Positions 41,568 to 50,918 of a stretch of DNA of 51,041 nt are shown piece after piece. Origin of the DNA: Acidocella sp. 20-57-95 (GTDB lineage: Bacteria; Pseudomonadota; Alphaproteobacteria; Acetobacterales; Acetobacteraceae); assembly GCA_002255575.1 (NCBI GenBank), contig NCAT01000024.1, positions 1 through 51,041 on the forward strand, read 5' to 3'. A program made the position numbers and the translations under genes. Positions within the stretch are counted from its first letter, which is position 1, and the number at the start of each line of letters is the position of its first letter. Below the pieces are notes generated by a model. The model was not told the DNA's origin. It saw only the letters and a program-made list of their open reading frames with translations, and did not search any database.

Positions 41568-44330
41568 ATGAATACGCCAACAATTAACAGCTCTCGTGTC
41601 GAATCCCTTGACGATGCTTTGCGGGAAGATATTCGCCTGCTGGGACGTATTCTAGGCGAAACCATCCGCATGTTGGATGGCGTGATTGTTTACGAACAGA
41701 TCGAAACAATCCGGCAATTGGCGGTACGGTTTCATCGTAACCAGGATGAAGTGGCGCAGGTTGAGTTAAAACAAATTCTGGCCGGACTGTCGGATGGTGA
41801 GATTAATAAAATAACCCGTGCCTTTGGGTATTTTTCAATTCTCGCCAATATTGCTGAAGATCATCACCATCAACGCCGCTGGCGGGCGCACCAGGTTGCA
41901 GGTTCTGCGCCACGCGAAGGTAGCTTGGCGGCGAGTGTGGTGTTAGCGCGGGCTGCTGGCTATAGTGATGCGGCGCTGGAGGAATTTTTTCGCAACGCCT
42001 ATGTCTCGCCGGTACTGACTGCCCACCCGACCGAGGTGCAGCGCCGTAGTATTCTTGATAGTCTCGATGCCATTGCAAACTTGCTGAACCGCCGTGACAG
42101 GATGGCGGAAACGGTTGATGAAAAAGCCGAGACCGACCAGGAATTACGTCGTCTGGTATTAACGCTTTGGCAAACACGTACATTGCGTACCAGCAAGCTC
42201 TCGGTACTTGATGAAGTTGAAAACGCCTTGAGATTTTTTGACGCGACGTTCTTTGCGGAAGTGCCGAAACTTTATGCCGCCGTACAGCGCGCGGTTGGCG
42301 AACAGGCAACGCCATTGCCGGCATTTCTTGAAGTTGGAACCTGGATTGGCGGCGACCGCGACGGTAACCCGTTTGTGGATGCGCAGGTTCTCAACGAAAC
42401 GCTGGCACGCCAGGCTGCCCGCGCATTTGGCTTTTATAGATCAGAAATCGCGAGTCTCAAGCGTGAATTATCACTCGCAGCGTTGCTAGCTTCGGTCACG
42501 CCAAGTTTGCTGGCGTTGGCAGCCGAATCGCCGGATCGTTCGGCGCATCGGGTTGATGAGCCGTACCGGCTTGCATTGGCCACCATTGATGCAAAACTGC
42601 GCGCGACTGAGGCCGCATTGGCGGAAAAGCCGTTTGAAGGGCCGTTCTATAGGTCTGCGGAAGAGTTTATTGCTGATCTGAGCATTATCGAAAGCTCTTT
42701 GCTCAATCACGGTGCGAAACTTCTGGCGGAAGGCCGCCTTGGCAATTTATTGCGCGCCGTACAAGCGTTTGGTTGGACGCTAGCGCCGCTTGACTTGCGG
42801 CAAAACGCAGCAGTGCATGAAGCCACAATTGCGGATTTATTGGAGCACGCGCACCCCGGCACCAATTATTTGCACCTGCCAGAAGACGCGCGCGTTGAAA
42901 TTCTGTTACGCGAACTAGCCACCAGCCGCCCGCTGGTGTCTCGTTATATCACATACGGTGCAGAAACAGCCAAAGAACTCGCGATATTTGACGCGGCGCG
43001 CGAGGCGCATTTGCGCTATGGGGCGCGTGCCATCCGCACCATGATTATTTCTAAAACAGATGCTGTGTCTGATATGCTGGAACTTGCCGTGCTGCTAAAG
43101 GAAGTCGGCTTGCTGAAACCAACTGAGCAGACGCTGGCGGTGAATATTGTGCCGCTCTTTGAAACGATTGGTGATTTACAAGCTGCCGCAAAAATTATGG
43201 ACTCGTTGTTCAGCCAGCCAATTTATCGCGCCTTGCTCGCCCAGCGCGGTGACACGCAAGAGGTTATGCTTGGCTACTCTGACAGCAACAAAGATGGCGG
43301 CTTCTTGACCTCCGGCTGGGAGCTATACCGTGCCGAAACTGGGTTGGTTGAAGTATTTGCCAAGCATAGTGTGCGGATAAGGTTATTCCATGGCCGCGGC
43401 GGTTCAGTGGGCCGCGGTGGCGGGCCGAGTTACCAAGCCATACTTGCGCAGCCGAAAGGTGCCGTACAGGGCCATATTCGGCTGACTGAGCAAGGTGAGG
43501 TAATTGCTGCCAAGTATGGTAACGCCCAAGTGGGTCGGCGCAACTTGGAAGTTTTGGTCGCGGCAAGTTTGGTGGCGACGGTGGAGCCGACACTTGCAGA
43601 ACCGCTGGCGGAAAGTTTTGTCACAGCATTGAGTGAACTCTCAGACGCTGCCTTCATCGCATATCGCGATTTGGTGTATGGCACAGCCGGGTTTGAGGAT
43701 TATTTCTGGCAATCGACGGTTATTTCAGAGATTGCCAGCCTTAATCTCGGCAGCCGCCCAGCCTCACGTGCGAAAGGCCGTTCGATCGAGGATTTACGTG
43801 CGATACCATGGGTTTTTTCATGGGCACAATGCCGTGTTATGCTGCCAGGCTGGTACGGATTTGGCAGTGCGGTTGATGCGCTTATTGCTAAGCGCGGTGA
43901 GCGCGGCCTGTGGCTGCTACAATCGATGTTTCAGGAGTGGCCGGTTTTTTCAACGCTTTTGCTGAATATGGATATGGTGCTGGCGAAAGCCGATATGGGC
44001 ATTGCGGCGCGTTATGCGGATCTGGTCGAGGATGAAGCGTTGCGAAAGCGCATTTTTTCACGCATCGCGGCTGAGTATGAACGGACCAAGACGCATCTGC
44101 TCAGCATTACCGGTCAGCGTGCGTTGCTGGACCGCAACCCGTTGCTACGCCGCTCAATTGTCAACCGCTTTCCGTACCTAGACCCGCTGAACCATGTGCA
44201 GGTGGAAATGCTACACCGTTACCGGGATCAAACCCATGAGACCGGGTTAAGCGAGGCGAGCGAAAGGCTGCGCCGCGGTGTGCATATTTCTATCAACGGG
44301 ATTGCCGCCGCTTTACGCAATAGCGGGTGA
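41568..44330 (+). CDS. ppc: Phosphoenolpyruvate carboxylase
   Basis: The 920-residue protein has the catalytic His in TAHPTEVQRRSILD near residue 150, GYSDSNKDGGFLTSGWELY near 568, FHGRGGSVGRGGGPS near 610 (bicarbonate/phosphate loop) and a C-terminal IAAALRNSG. It makes oxaloacetate from PEP, refilling the citric acid cycle. A 42-base gap separates it from pgi, so it may belong to the same transcript. In a cell relying on the Entner-Doudoroff route it provides anaplerosis from glyceraldehyde-3-phosphate-derived PEP. Confidence 0.95.
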   Translation: MNTPTINSSRVESLDDALREDIRLLGRILGETIRMLDGVIVYEQIETIRQLAVRFHRNQDEVAQVELKQILAGLSDGEINKITRAFGYFSILANIAEDHHHQRRWRAHQVAGSAPREGSLAASVVLARAAGYSDAALEEFFRNAYVSPVLTAHPTEVQRRSILDSLDAIANLLNRRDRMAETVDEKAETDQELRRLVLTLWQTRTLRTSKLSVLDEVENALRFFDATFFAEVPKLYAAVQRAVGEQATPLPAFLEVGTWIGGDRDGNPFVDAQVLNETLARQAARAFGFYRSEIASLKRELSLAALLASVTPSLLALAAESPDRSAHRVDEPYRLALATIDAKLRATEAALAEKPFEGPFYRSAEEFIADLSIIESSLLNHGAKLLAEGRLGNLLRAVQAFGWTLAPLDLRQNAAVHEATIADLLEHAHPGTNYLHLPEDARVEILLRELATSRPLVSRYITYGAETAKELAIFDAAREAHLRYGARAIRTMIISKTDAVSDMLELAVLLKEVGLLKPTEQTLAVNIVPLFETIGDLQAAAKIMDSLFSQPIYRALLAQRGDTQEVMLGYSDSNKDGGFLTSGWELYRAETGLVEVFAKHSVRIRLFHGRGGSVGRGGGPSYQAILAQPKGAVQGHIRLTEQGEVIAAKYGNAQVGRRNLEVLVAASLVATVEPTLAEPLAESFVTALSELSDAAFIAYRDLVYGTAGFEDYFWQSTVISEIASLNLGSRPASRAKGRSIEDLRAIPWVFSWAQCRVMLPGWYGFGSAVDALIAKRGERGLWLLQSMFQEWPVFSTLLLNMDMVLAKADMGIAARYADLVEDEALRKRIFSRIAAEYERTKTHLLSITGQRALLDRNPLLRRSIVNRFPYLDPLNHVQVEMLHRYRDQTHETGLSEASERLRRGVHISINGIAAALRNSG

Positions 44331-44505
44331 ATCCGTGGACCAGAGCACAGGAACCATTTGGGGCGACGAATCACTCGGATTGCCGAGAAAAATTGCAATA
44401 GGTTGGTGATGAATACGGAGGAAGTTCCGAAGGATAGCGGCCGCCTTCCTGAAGCCGGTCAGAGCCATATTGCCCCCCAGCACCATCATCGCCTACCTCT
44501 ATGTT

Positions 44506-46090
44506 ATGTTGAAGCGCGCGTCGGAAAAGACCTCCGAACCACCTGTTTTGCCCCGTACCCCCTCGCTGAGCTGGGCTGATTTTGCCTGGCCCTGCGCCGT
44601 CTTCATCATCACTGTCGTGTTATGTTTGCCCATCCTGCGCGCGGTATATGACCTTGGTGACGAAGCCGTTCTGCTGAACGGTGCCGCGCGCATGCTCCGC
44701 GGCGAGCACCTCTACACAGACTTCTTTGAATTTCTTCCGCCCGGCGGATTTGTGCTCACCGCATTCTGGTTCAGTCTCACCGGCATCTCCGTGCTTGCCA
44801 CGCGCATGCTCCAGCTCCTTGTTATCGGTTTGGTTGTTAGCTTCACATTCTTAGCCACCCGACAGGCCACAAAAAATGCGCCTCTCAGTGCAATTCTGGT
44901 CATCGGCTATGTGTTGGCAGTTCCAGCGCAAGTCCTCATGCAACTGGGCCATCATTGGTTCACTAATTTATTTGCGCTGATCGCTTTTTGGCTGGCTTTA
45001 TGCCGTGCAGAGAAGCCGCCGCAGCGTGCGGCGCGGTGCCTTCCTAGCCGGCATGATGACCGGCGCGGCAGCCATGGTGACGCCTACCTGTGGCGTCCTG
45101 GCTTGGGCCGCCGCTGCAACCTGCTTTGCTCGTAACGCCCGGCGGGAATTGTTATTGTACTTGGCCGCAAGTACCCTTGCCCCGGCCGGTATAGTCCTGC
45201 TGCTGCTTAGCCAATCCGGCCTTGTGGCAGCATTTGCAGATTCGATCGCCTTTACCGGCGCGCATTACGCATCCATTCAAGGCGTACCTTTTGGTTTTGG
45301 CATCAATATTCAAACCTATCCCATCGTGTTTTTGTTTCCTATCTCCGCCCTGCTCGCCGTCATCGTCTGCATCGTGGAACGCCACAATATATTGCAAGAC
45401 CACAAAATTTTCGTGTGTATCGCGTTTGCACTTGCTGGGTTTGTCGGCTGTTTTCCGCGTCCGGACGTGGGGCGCATTGCCTTCGCGGCACCTTTATTAT
45501 TGCCGTTAGCCGGATATTGTTTGGTCAGCCTGGCGCAGCACTGCCGGCTGATCTACAGCGCCGCCGCCTCGGCACTGCTGACCATCGGCTGCTTGCCAAG
45601 TGCGCTGGCGTTTTGGGTCATTGCAGAAAATGTCCGGCTCGCACCGGTTACAGAAACGCCGCGGGGGCGTATCTCGCTGGTGGCGCCACGCGATGCCGCG
45701 GGCATGCTGACACAAATTGCCGCCATTCCCGCGCGCGATCCTATCTTCTTTTACCCGTATATGCCCTTGATGTCCTTCCTTACCGGGCGGGAGCAAGTTT
45801 CAAAATATGACCTCTTTACGCCCGATTACACGCTACCGGCGCAATATCAGAGTGCCTGCCTTGCCATCATGCACCGCGCCGCCTGGGTGGTGATTGACCG
45901 GCAATGGACAAATCCAGCGTTTCTGAAAGCGTCCTGGCCCGCCCTGCAAAACCCCACCCCGCCGGAGACCGAGGCGTTTGAGCGCGCGCTCAACAAGGGG
46001 TTTGACCTTGTGTCCACCTCCGGTACGTTTGAGCTACGCCGCCGCAACGCCAGCGCCAGTCCCGCCTTATGCACCGGAATCGTCAATTAG
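44506..46090 (+). pseudogene. Membrane glycosyltransferase (PMT/ArnT-like) split by a frameshift
   Basis: Two plus-strand frames together give one protein. The first (ATG 44506, frame to 45135) has an N-terminal helix, the catalytic-type acidic pair in YDLGDEAVLLNG and FFEFLPPGGFVLTAFW, then further helices to about 45010. From about 45015 the continuation (FLAGMMTGAAAMVTPTCGVLAW and onward) is read in the next frame, open to 46090. A one-base insertion or a two-base loss in 45005-45040 explains this. The family transfers sugars from polyprenyl phosphates in the membrane. It could be a true pseudogene, a phase-variable allele or a sequencing error; no long homopolymer is present at the site. 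Confidence 0.75.
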
Positions 46091-46160
46091 GTTGCGCCTG
46101 TGTTCCGTTTAATCCGCCGGTGGGTTATGGAATGCTTGTGCAGATGAGGAACCGGAATTT

Positions 46161-47135
46161 ATGAACGCTGCTGACTCTATTTCTGTCATTGTTCCGGTTT
46201 ATAACGAGGAGGCGTCGCTTCGCCTGCTCGTGCCGGCATTGGTCGGTGTGCTGGAGGCCGCCGGCCGGCCATTTGAGATCATTACAGTCAATGATGGCAG
46301 CGTTGACGGGTCCGCCGCCCTCCTCGCGGAACTTGCCAGCGCCGAGCCGCGCTTAAAAACCGTCACGTTCGCGCGCAATTTCGGCCAGACCGCCGCCATG
46401 ATGGCGGGGTTTGACCATGCCACCGGCGCCATCATCATCCCCATTGACGCTGATTTGCAAAACGACCCGCTGGATATCCCCCGGCTGCTGACGAAACTCG
46501 ATGAAGGCTACGACGTCGTCTCCGGTTGGCGTAAAAACCGGCATGATGCCGCCATCCGCCGCAATTTCCTAAGCCGCTGCGCCAACGGGGTTATCTCCTG
46601 GCTATCGGGCGTGCGCCTGCATGATTACGGCTGCTCCTTGAAGGCATATCGCCGGTCCGTCGTGGGGCAGATCAAGCTCTATGGCGAGATGCACCGCTTC
46701 ATCCCCATCTACGCCTCCTGGTATGGTGCGCGCATCACTGAAATCGAGGTGACGCATCACAAGCGGCGCTTTGGTAAATCCAATTACGGCATGATCCGCA
46801 TCATCAAGGTCATTTTAGACCTCATTGTGGTTTGCTTTTTGGACCGTTACGTCGGCAAGCCGATCTATTTGTTCGGCGGCTTCGGCCTGCTCTGGCTGCT
46901 CATCTCCGCCCTTACACTTATTGATATTCTTTACCTGAAGATTTTTAAGCATCTCTCAATGATCCTCACACCGCTCCCCAGCCTCGCCGCCATGGCCTTC
47001 ATGATGGGCGTTATGAGCATCCTCCTCGGCCTGCTGGCTGAAATCGCCGTGCGCATCTATTTCGCAACACCGGGGCGGACGAGTTATGTGGTCCGCGAAA
47101 CCGCGAATTTCGCCCCTGTCGGCCGCACCGCCTGA
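46161..47135 (+). CDS. GtrB/DPM1-like polyprenyl-phosphate glycosyltransferase
   Basis: The 324-residue protein has a GT2 domain (ISVIVPVYNEEASL at the start, TVNDGSVDGS near 44, IDADLQNDPLDIPRLL near 95) and two membrane helices at about 234-262 and 271-298. This architecture is that of enzymes that load a sugar on undecaprenyl phosphate (GtrB, ArnC, DPM1-like). Such an enzyme would supply the donor for the membrane glycosyltransferase encoded just upstream. The next gene starts directly at the base after its stop. Confidence 0.87.
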   Translation: MNAADSISVIVPVYNEEASLRLLVPALVGVLEAAGRPFEIITVNDGSVDGSAALLAELASAEPRLKTVTFARNFGQTAAMMAGFDHATGAIIIPIDADLQNDPLDIPRLLTKLDEGYDVVSGWRKNRHDAAIRRNFLSRCANGVISWLSGVRLHDYGCSLKAYRRSVVGQIKLYGEMHRFIPIYASWYGARITEIEVTHHKRRFGKSNYGMIRIIKVILDLIVVCFLDRYVGKPIYLFGGFGLLWLLISALTLIDILYLKIFKHLSMILTPLPSLAAMAFMMGVMSILLGLLAEIAVRIYFATPGRTSYVVRETANFAPVGRTA

Positions 47136-48992
47136 ATGTGCGGGCTGGCCGGATTTGTAGGCTCAGGCACACCGGCCGACATCCATGCCATGGCCGCCCG
47201 TCTCGCCCATCGCGGGCCGGATGCCGAGGCAACTTTCACCGATCCTATCTATCCCGTCCATCTCGGCTTTCGCCGCCTCATCATCCTGGACCCGCAGGGC
47301 GGTGCACAGCCGATGCATAGCCAAGCGCAGGGTTTGAGTGTGGTGTTCAACGGTGAGATCTATAATCATCGGGCGCTGCGCCAGGCGCTGGAGGCCCGTG
47401 GGCACCGGTTCCGCTCAGACCATTCCGATACCGAGGTATTGTTGCACGGCTATGCGGAATGGGGTGAGGCGCTGCCCCAGCAGCTTGAGGGCATGTTCGC
47501 CTTCGCCATCTGGGACAGGTTACGCCGACGTATTTTCTGCGCGCGCGACCGTTTTGGCGAAAAACCGTTTTATTACGCCCATCAGCCGGGCCTGTTCGCC
47601 TTCGCGTCCGAGATCACGGCGCTGCACGCCCACACCGGCTTGAGCGACGCGCCCGACCCGCAAGCCGTGCAAAAATTCTTCGCCTATGGCTATGTGCCAG
47701 CGCCCCGCACGATCTACCGCCATGCGCGCAAACTGGAAGCTGGCAGCACGATCACGTTCGATCTCGATACAGACAGCCTTCGCCGCGCCGCCTATTGGCA
47801 TTTCAAAATTGAAGCCGAGGACCACGCACCGGCAGATAAAATTCCGGCTCTGGCTGAGGAATTGCGCGCACTTCTCATCCAGGCAGTCGCGCGGCGGTTG
47901 GAGGCGGATGTGCCGCTCGGCGTTTATCTCTCCGGCGGCGTTGATTCTACCGCCATTCTAGCGCTCGCCGCGCGAGCCAGGGGTGCCGCTGGTATTGATA
48001 GTTTCACCATCGGTTTCAATCAGCCATCTTATGACGAATCAGGCTTCGCCCGCGCCGCGGCAAACGCGATCGGCAGCCGCCATCATGAGCGGGTGATTGA
48101 TCTGAACGACGCTAGGCGCGAGCTTCCAGGCCTGCTTTCCAGCCTGGATGAGCCCTTCGCCGACCCGTCAATCCTGCCCACTTATCTGCTGGCCCGCTTT
48201 GCGCGGGAGCAATTCACGGTGGCGCTGTCGGGTGATGGCAGCGACGAACTGTTCGCCGGCTATGATCCGTTCAGCGCCCTGGCCCCCGCCGGGCTTTACC
48301 ACCGCGCCATCCCGGCGCCGCTCCACCAGCTGTTCCGCTTCGGTGCCGCCCGCCTGCCACGCAGCACCGCCAATATGAGCTTTGACTTTCGGTTACGCCG
48401 GTTTTTACGAGGCCTCTCGCACCGCCCGGCACTGTGGAACCCGGTTTGGCTCGGCGCCCTGGCGCCCGAAGATTTCGCCGCCTGTTTTGAAAATCCGCTG
48501 CCGCCCGAGCGGCTATTCGAAGAGGCGATCGATGCCTGGGACCACAGCGCCAGCCGCAATCTGGTTGACCGGACGCTCGAATTCTACACCAATTTCTATC
48601 TGCCGGAGATGATTCTGGCGAAAGCTGACCGTGCCAGTATGCGCGCCTCGCTGGAGTGCCGCGCACCGTTTTTGGACCGTGATGTCGCCGCCTTCTGCCA
48701 GCGGCTGCCGCACGGTTATAAAATGCGTAACGGCCAGCGTAAATTTATCCTGAAAGAGGCGCTGCGTGGCATCGTGCCTGATGCCGTGCTGCAGCGGAAA
48801 AAAAAAGGTTTCGGGATTCCTCTGATGGATTGGCTGGGCAGTCTAACGCCCCCTGCGGACATACCTGATCCTAGCGGTATGCGCCCAGGCTTCGCGGCCG
48901 CGCGCTGGCAGGGCCTGCGCGCCAAAACCGAAGATGAGCGGCTGTTTTTGTGGGCGCATCTCTGCTTTCAGCATGTGGGCGCCGGCGCATGA
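47136..48992 (+). CDS. Asparagine synthase-type glutamine amidotransferase
   Basis: The 618-residue protein starts MCGLAGFVG, so Cys2 is the glutaminase nucleophile after Met removal. The N-terminal domain has RLAHRGPDAEA and VFNGEIYNHRALR. The synthetase domain has the pyrophosphate loop YLSGGVDSTAILALA near 267 and the LSGDGSDELFAGYDPF block near 365. Within a glycan cluster, such AsnB-like proteins may amidate a sugar acid or another acceptor rather than make asparagine. It overlaps the gtrA-like gene by four bases (ATGA at 48989). Confidence 0.88.
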   Translation: MCGLAGFVGSGTPADIHAMAARLAHRGPDAEATFTDPIYPVHLGFRRLIILDPQGGAQPMHSQAQGLSVVFNGEIYNHRALRQALEARGHRFRSDHSDTEVLLHGYAEWGEALPQQLEGMFAFAIWDRLRRRIFCARDRFGEKPFYYAHQPGLFAFASEITALHAHTGLSDAPDPQAVQKFFAYGYVPAPRTIYRHARKLEAGSTITFDLDTDSLRRAAYWHFKIEAEDHAPADKIPALAEELRALLIQAVARRLEADVPLGVYLSGGVDSTAILALAARARGAAGIDSFTIGFNQPSYDESGFARAAANAIGSRHHERVIDLNDARRELPGLLSSLDEPFADPSILPTYLLARFAREQFTVALSGDGSDELFAGYDPFSALAPAGLYHRAIPAPLHQLFRFGAARLPRSTANMSFDFRLRRFLRGLSHRPALWNPVWLGALAPEDFAACFENPLPPERLFEEAIDAWDHSASRNLVDRTLEFYTNFYLPEMILAKADRASMRASLECRAPFLDRDVAAFCQRLPHGYKMRNGQRKFILKEALRGIVPDAVLQRKKKGFGIPLMDWLGSLTPPADIPDPSGMRPGFAAARWQGLRAKTEDERLFLWAHLCFQHVGAGA

Positions 48993-49423
48993 CAGTGCGG
49001 CAAATTTCCCTGTTTGAACGTATTCTGCGTTATGGCTTCGCCGGTGGCATGGTCGCAGTTTTCTTTAGCTGCCTGGTCATCCTCCTGGTGCATTGGCTGC
49101 CAGCTTTGGGCCCGGTTCCAAACAGCATGCTGGCCTTCATTCTCACACAACCCGCCGGATATCTTATCCACCGGACCATCAGCTACCCCGATGCCAGCCG
49201 CATTCCGGTGCAGCAAGCAGGCCAAGTACAGCGCTTTCTATTCACCAACGCACTCGGTTTGGGTCTCACATCCACGGTCATGGCTCTGACCACATCTGTC
49301 TATCACGCCTCGTATCTCTGGGCGCTGGCTTTCAACTGGGCGCTCATTCCGGCGTTAAATTTTGTAATCTATCTCACTTGGGTGTTTAACGTGCGCGTCC
49401 TCAAACAACGGAGGTCTTCATGA
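48989..49423 (+). CDS. GtrA-like flippase-type membrane protein
   Basis: The 144-residue protein has four membrane helices, FAGGMVAVFFSCLVILLVHW, SMLAFILTQPAGYLIHRTI, FLFTNALGLGLTSTVMALTT and FNWALIPALNFVIYLTWVF, in the GtrA/DPMS arrangement. GtrA proteins are thought to flip the sugar-loaded polyprenyl phosphate made by GtrB. The start overlaps the asparagine synthase-type gene and the stop overlaps the methyltransferase gene by four bases each. Its presence near a GtrB-like gene and a membrane glycosyltransferase recreates a Gtr-type three-part modification system. Confidence 0.8.
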   Translation: MTVRQISLFERILRYGFAGGMVAVFFSCLVILLVHWLPALGPVPNSMLAFILTQPAGYLIHRTISYPDASRIPVQQAGQVQRFLFTNALGLGLTSTVMALTTSVYHASYLWALAFNWALIPALNFVIYLTWVFNVRVLKQRRSS

Positions 49424-50214
49424 ACCAAACGGCACCGGCAGTCTCCACAGGTTCACCCGAGCGGTTCGGTTATTCCTGGGATAATTATGCGGAACTGCTA
49501 CCTGTTCATGAGGCGCAATTCCAGCGCTGGACCACGCCGTTGCAACCTGATGATTGGCGCGGAAAACGCTTCCTGGACGCTGGCTGCGGCATGGGCCGTA
49601 ACAGCTACTGGCCGCTGAAATATGGCGCCGCGTCCTCCGTCTCGATTGATGTTGATGACCGCACGCTGGCCCGCGCGTGCGAAACTTTGAGCCCCTTCCC
49701 CCAGGCGGAAATCCGCCATCTGAGCATCTACGATATTCCAGATACCAACGCGTTCGATATCGTTTTCAGCATTGGTGTCGTGCATCATCTGGCCGACCCT
49801 GACGCCGCTTTGGCGCGCCTCATGCAAGCCGCTTGCCCTGGGGGTATTGTTTTGGTCTGGCTCTATGGCGCGGAAAACAACGGCTGGATTATCCATCTGT
49901 TCAACCCGCTGCGCCAGGCTTTGTTCAGCCGCCTGCCTTTGAAAATCGTACATGCCCTCTCAATCCCGCTGACCGCCATTTTGTGGCTCGGCCTGCGCGC
50001 CGGTTTTGGTCGACTTGCCTATATGAAGCTCATTCGTGGCTTCAGCTTCCGGCATTTGCGCGCCATCGTGTTTGATCACATGATCCCTCGTATCGCGGTT
50101 TATTACACCAAGGCGGAGGCCATTGCGCTCCTTACCCGCGCGGGGCTGGAGAATGTTCAGGCGCATTGGACAAACGAAATGTCCTGGTCGGTGATGGGCA
50201 GGAAGCCGCTGTGA
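49420..50214 (+). CDS. Class I SAM-dependent methyltransferase
   Basis: The 264-residue protein has motif I FLDAGCGMGRNSYW near residue 50, the acidic end of strand 2 in SIDVDD near 72, FDIVFSIGVVHHLADPD near 112 and GGIVLVWLYG near 142. The C-terminal half has a hydrophobic stretch around 155-195, suggesting membrane association. In a glycan island it probably methylates a sugar or lipid-linked intermediate. Its start overlaps the gtrA-like gene and its stop overlaps the next methyltransferase (GTGA). Confidence 0.8.
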   Translation: MNQTAPAVSTGSPERFGYSWDNYAELLPVHEAQFQRWTTPLQPDDWRGKRFLDAGCGMGRNSYWPLKYGAASSVSIDVDDRTLARACETLSPFPQAEIRHLSIYDIPDTNAFDIVFSIGVVHHLADPDAALARLMQAACPGGIVLVWLYGAENNGWIIHLFNPLRQALFSRLPLKIVHALSIPLTAILWLGLRAGFGRLAYMKLIRGFSFRHLRAIVFDHMIPRIAVYYTKAEAIALLTRAGLENVQAHWTNEMSWSVMGRKPL

Positions 50215-50918
50215 GTACGCCCATCTATGACACTGCATTCTACGAGCGCGCTGAGAAATCCGCCGCCGCCGCGCGGGCCATAATTTCCATTCTCCAAAGT
50301 TCACTCACCGTTGGTAGCGTGCTGGATGTGGGCTGCGCGCGCGGCACCTGGCTCGCCGCTTGGCAACAGGCTGGATGCGCGGATATTTACGGGATTGACG
50401 GCGCGTTCATAACGCCAGAACAATTGCTCATCAGCCCAGACTGCTTCATGAGCACTGACCTCGCGGCACCTTTCAACCTTGGACGCCGGTTCGACCTTGT
50501 GCAGTGCCTTGAAGTTGCTGAACACTTGCCGCGTCGCCGCAGTGCCTCTCTGGTGGCTGATTTAACCGCGCACGCGGACGCCGTGCTGTTCTCGGCGGCC
50601 CCGCCCGGCCAAGGTGGTGCTGGCCACATAAACGAGGCGCCTTACGCCTTTTGGCGGGACTTATTCGCTGCCCACGGCTATGCCGCGTTTGATTGCGTTC
50701 GCCCGGCTTTGCAGGACCAGCCGCAGCTTCCGTATTGGTATCGTTATAACATATTTCTATATATGAAGGCGCCACACCCGAGCCTGTTGCCATACCCGGC
50801 GGACAAGGATCTCCGTGATATGTCGCCATTGTCATTTCAAATAAGAAAGCGAATACTAAAACACCTGCCGGCTTCTGCGATAAATTTACTGGCGCGCCTT
50901 GTTGCACGTGTTGGCTAG
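50211..50918 (+). CDS. Class I SAM-dependent methyltransferase, second
   Basis: The 235-residue protein has motif I VLDVGCARGTWLAAW near residue 42, YGIDGAFI near 63 and FDLVQCLEVAEHLPRRR near 97. It is a Methyltransf_23-like enzyme of the sort found in polysaccharide clusters. I chose the GTG at 50211 because it overlaps the upstream stop by four bases (GTGA), a spacing shared by the genes before it. The end overlaps a possible minus-strand frame that runs off the window. Confidence 0.8.
   Translation: MSTPIYDTAFYERAEKSAAAARAIISILQSSLTVGSVLDVGCARGTWLAAWQQAGCADIYGIDGAFITPEQLLISPDCFMSTDLAAPFNLGRRFDLVQCLEVAEHLPRRRSASLVADLTAHADAVLFSAAPPGQGGAGHINEAPYAFWRDLFAAHGYAAFDCVRPALQDQPQLPYWYRYNIFLYMKAPHPSLLPYPADKDLRDMSPLSFQIRKRILKHLPASAINLLARLVARVG

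Noticed and set aside
44358..44579. A plus-strand frame of 73 codons overlapping the start of the membrane glycosyltransferase
   Set aside because: It starts at a TTG with no ribosome site, has no domain, and overlaps the better-supported glycosyltransferase start at 44506.
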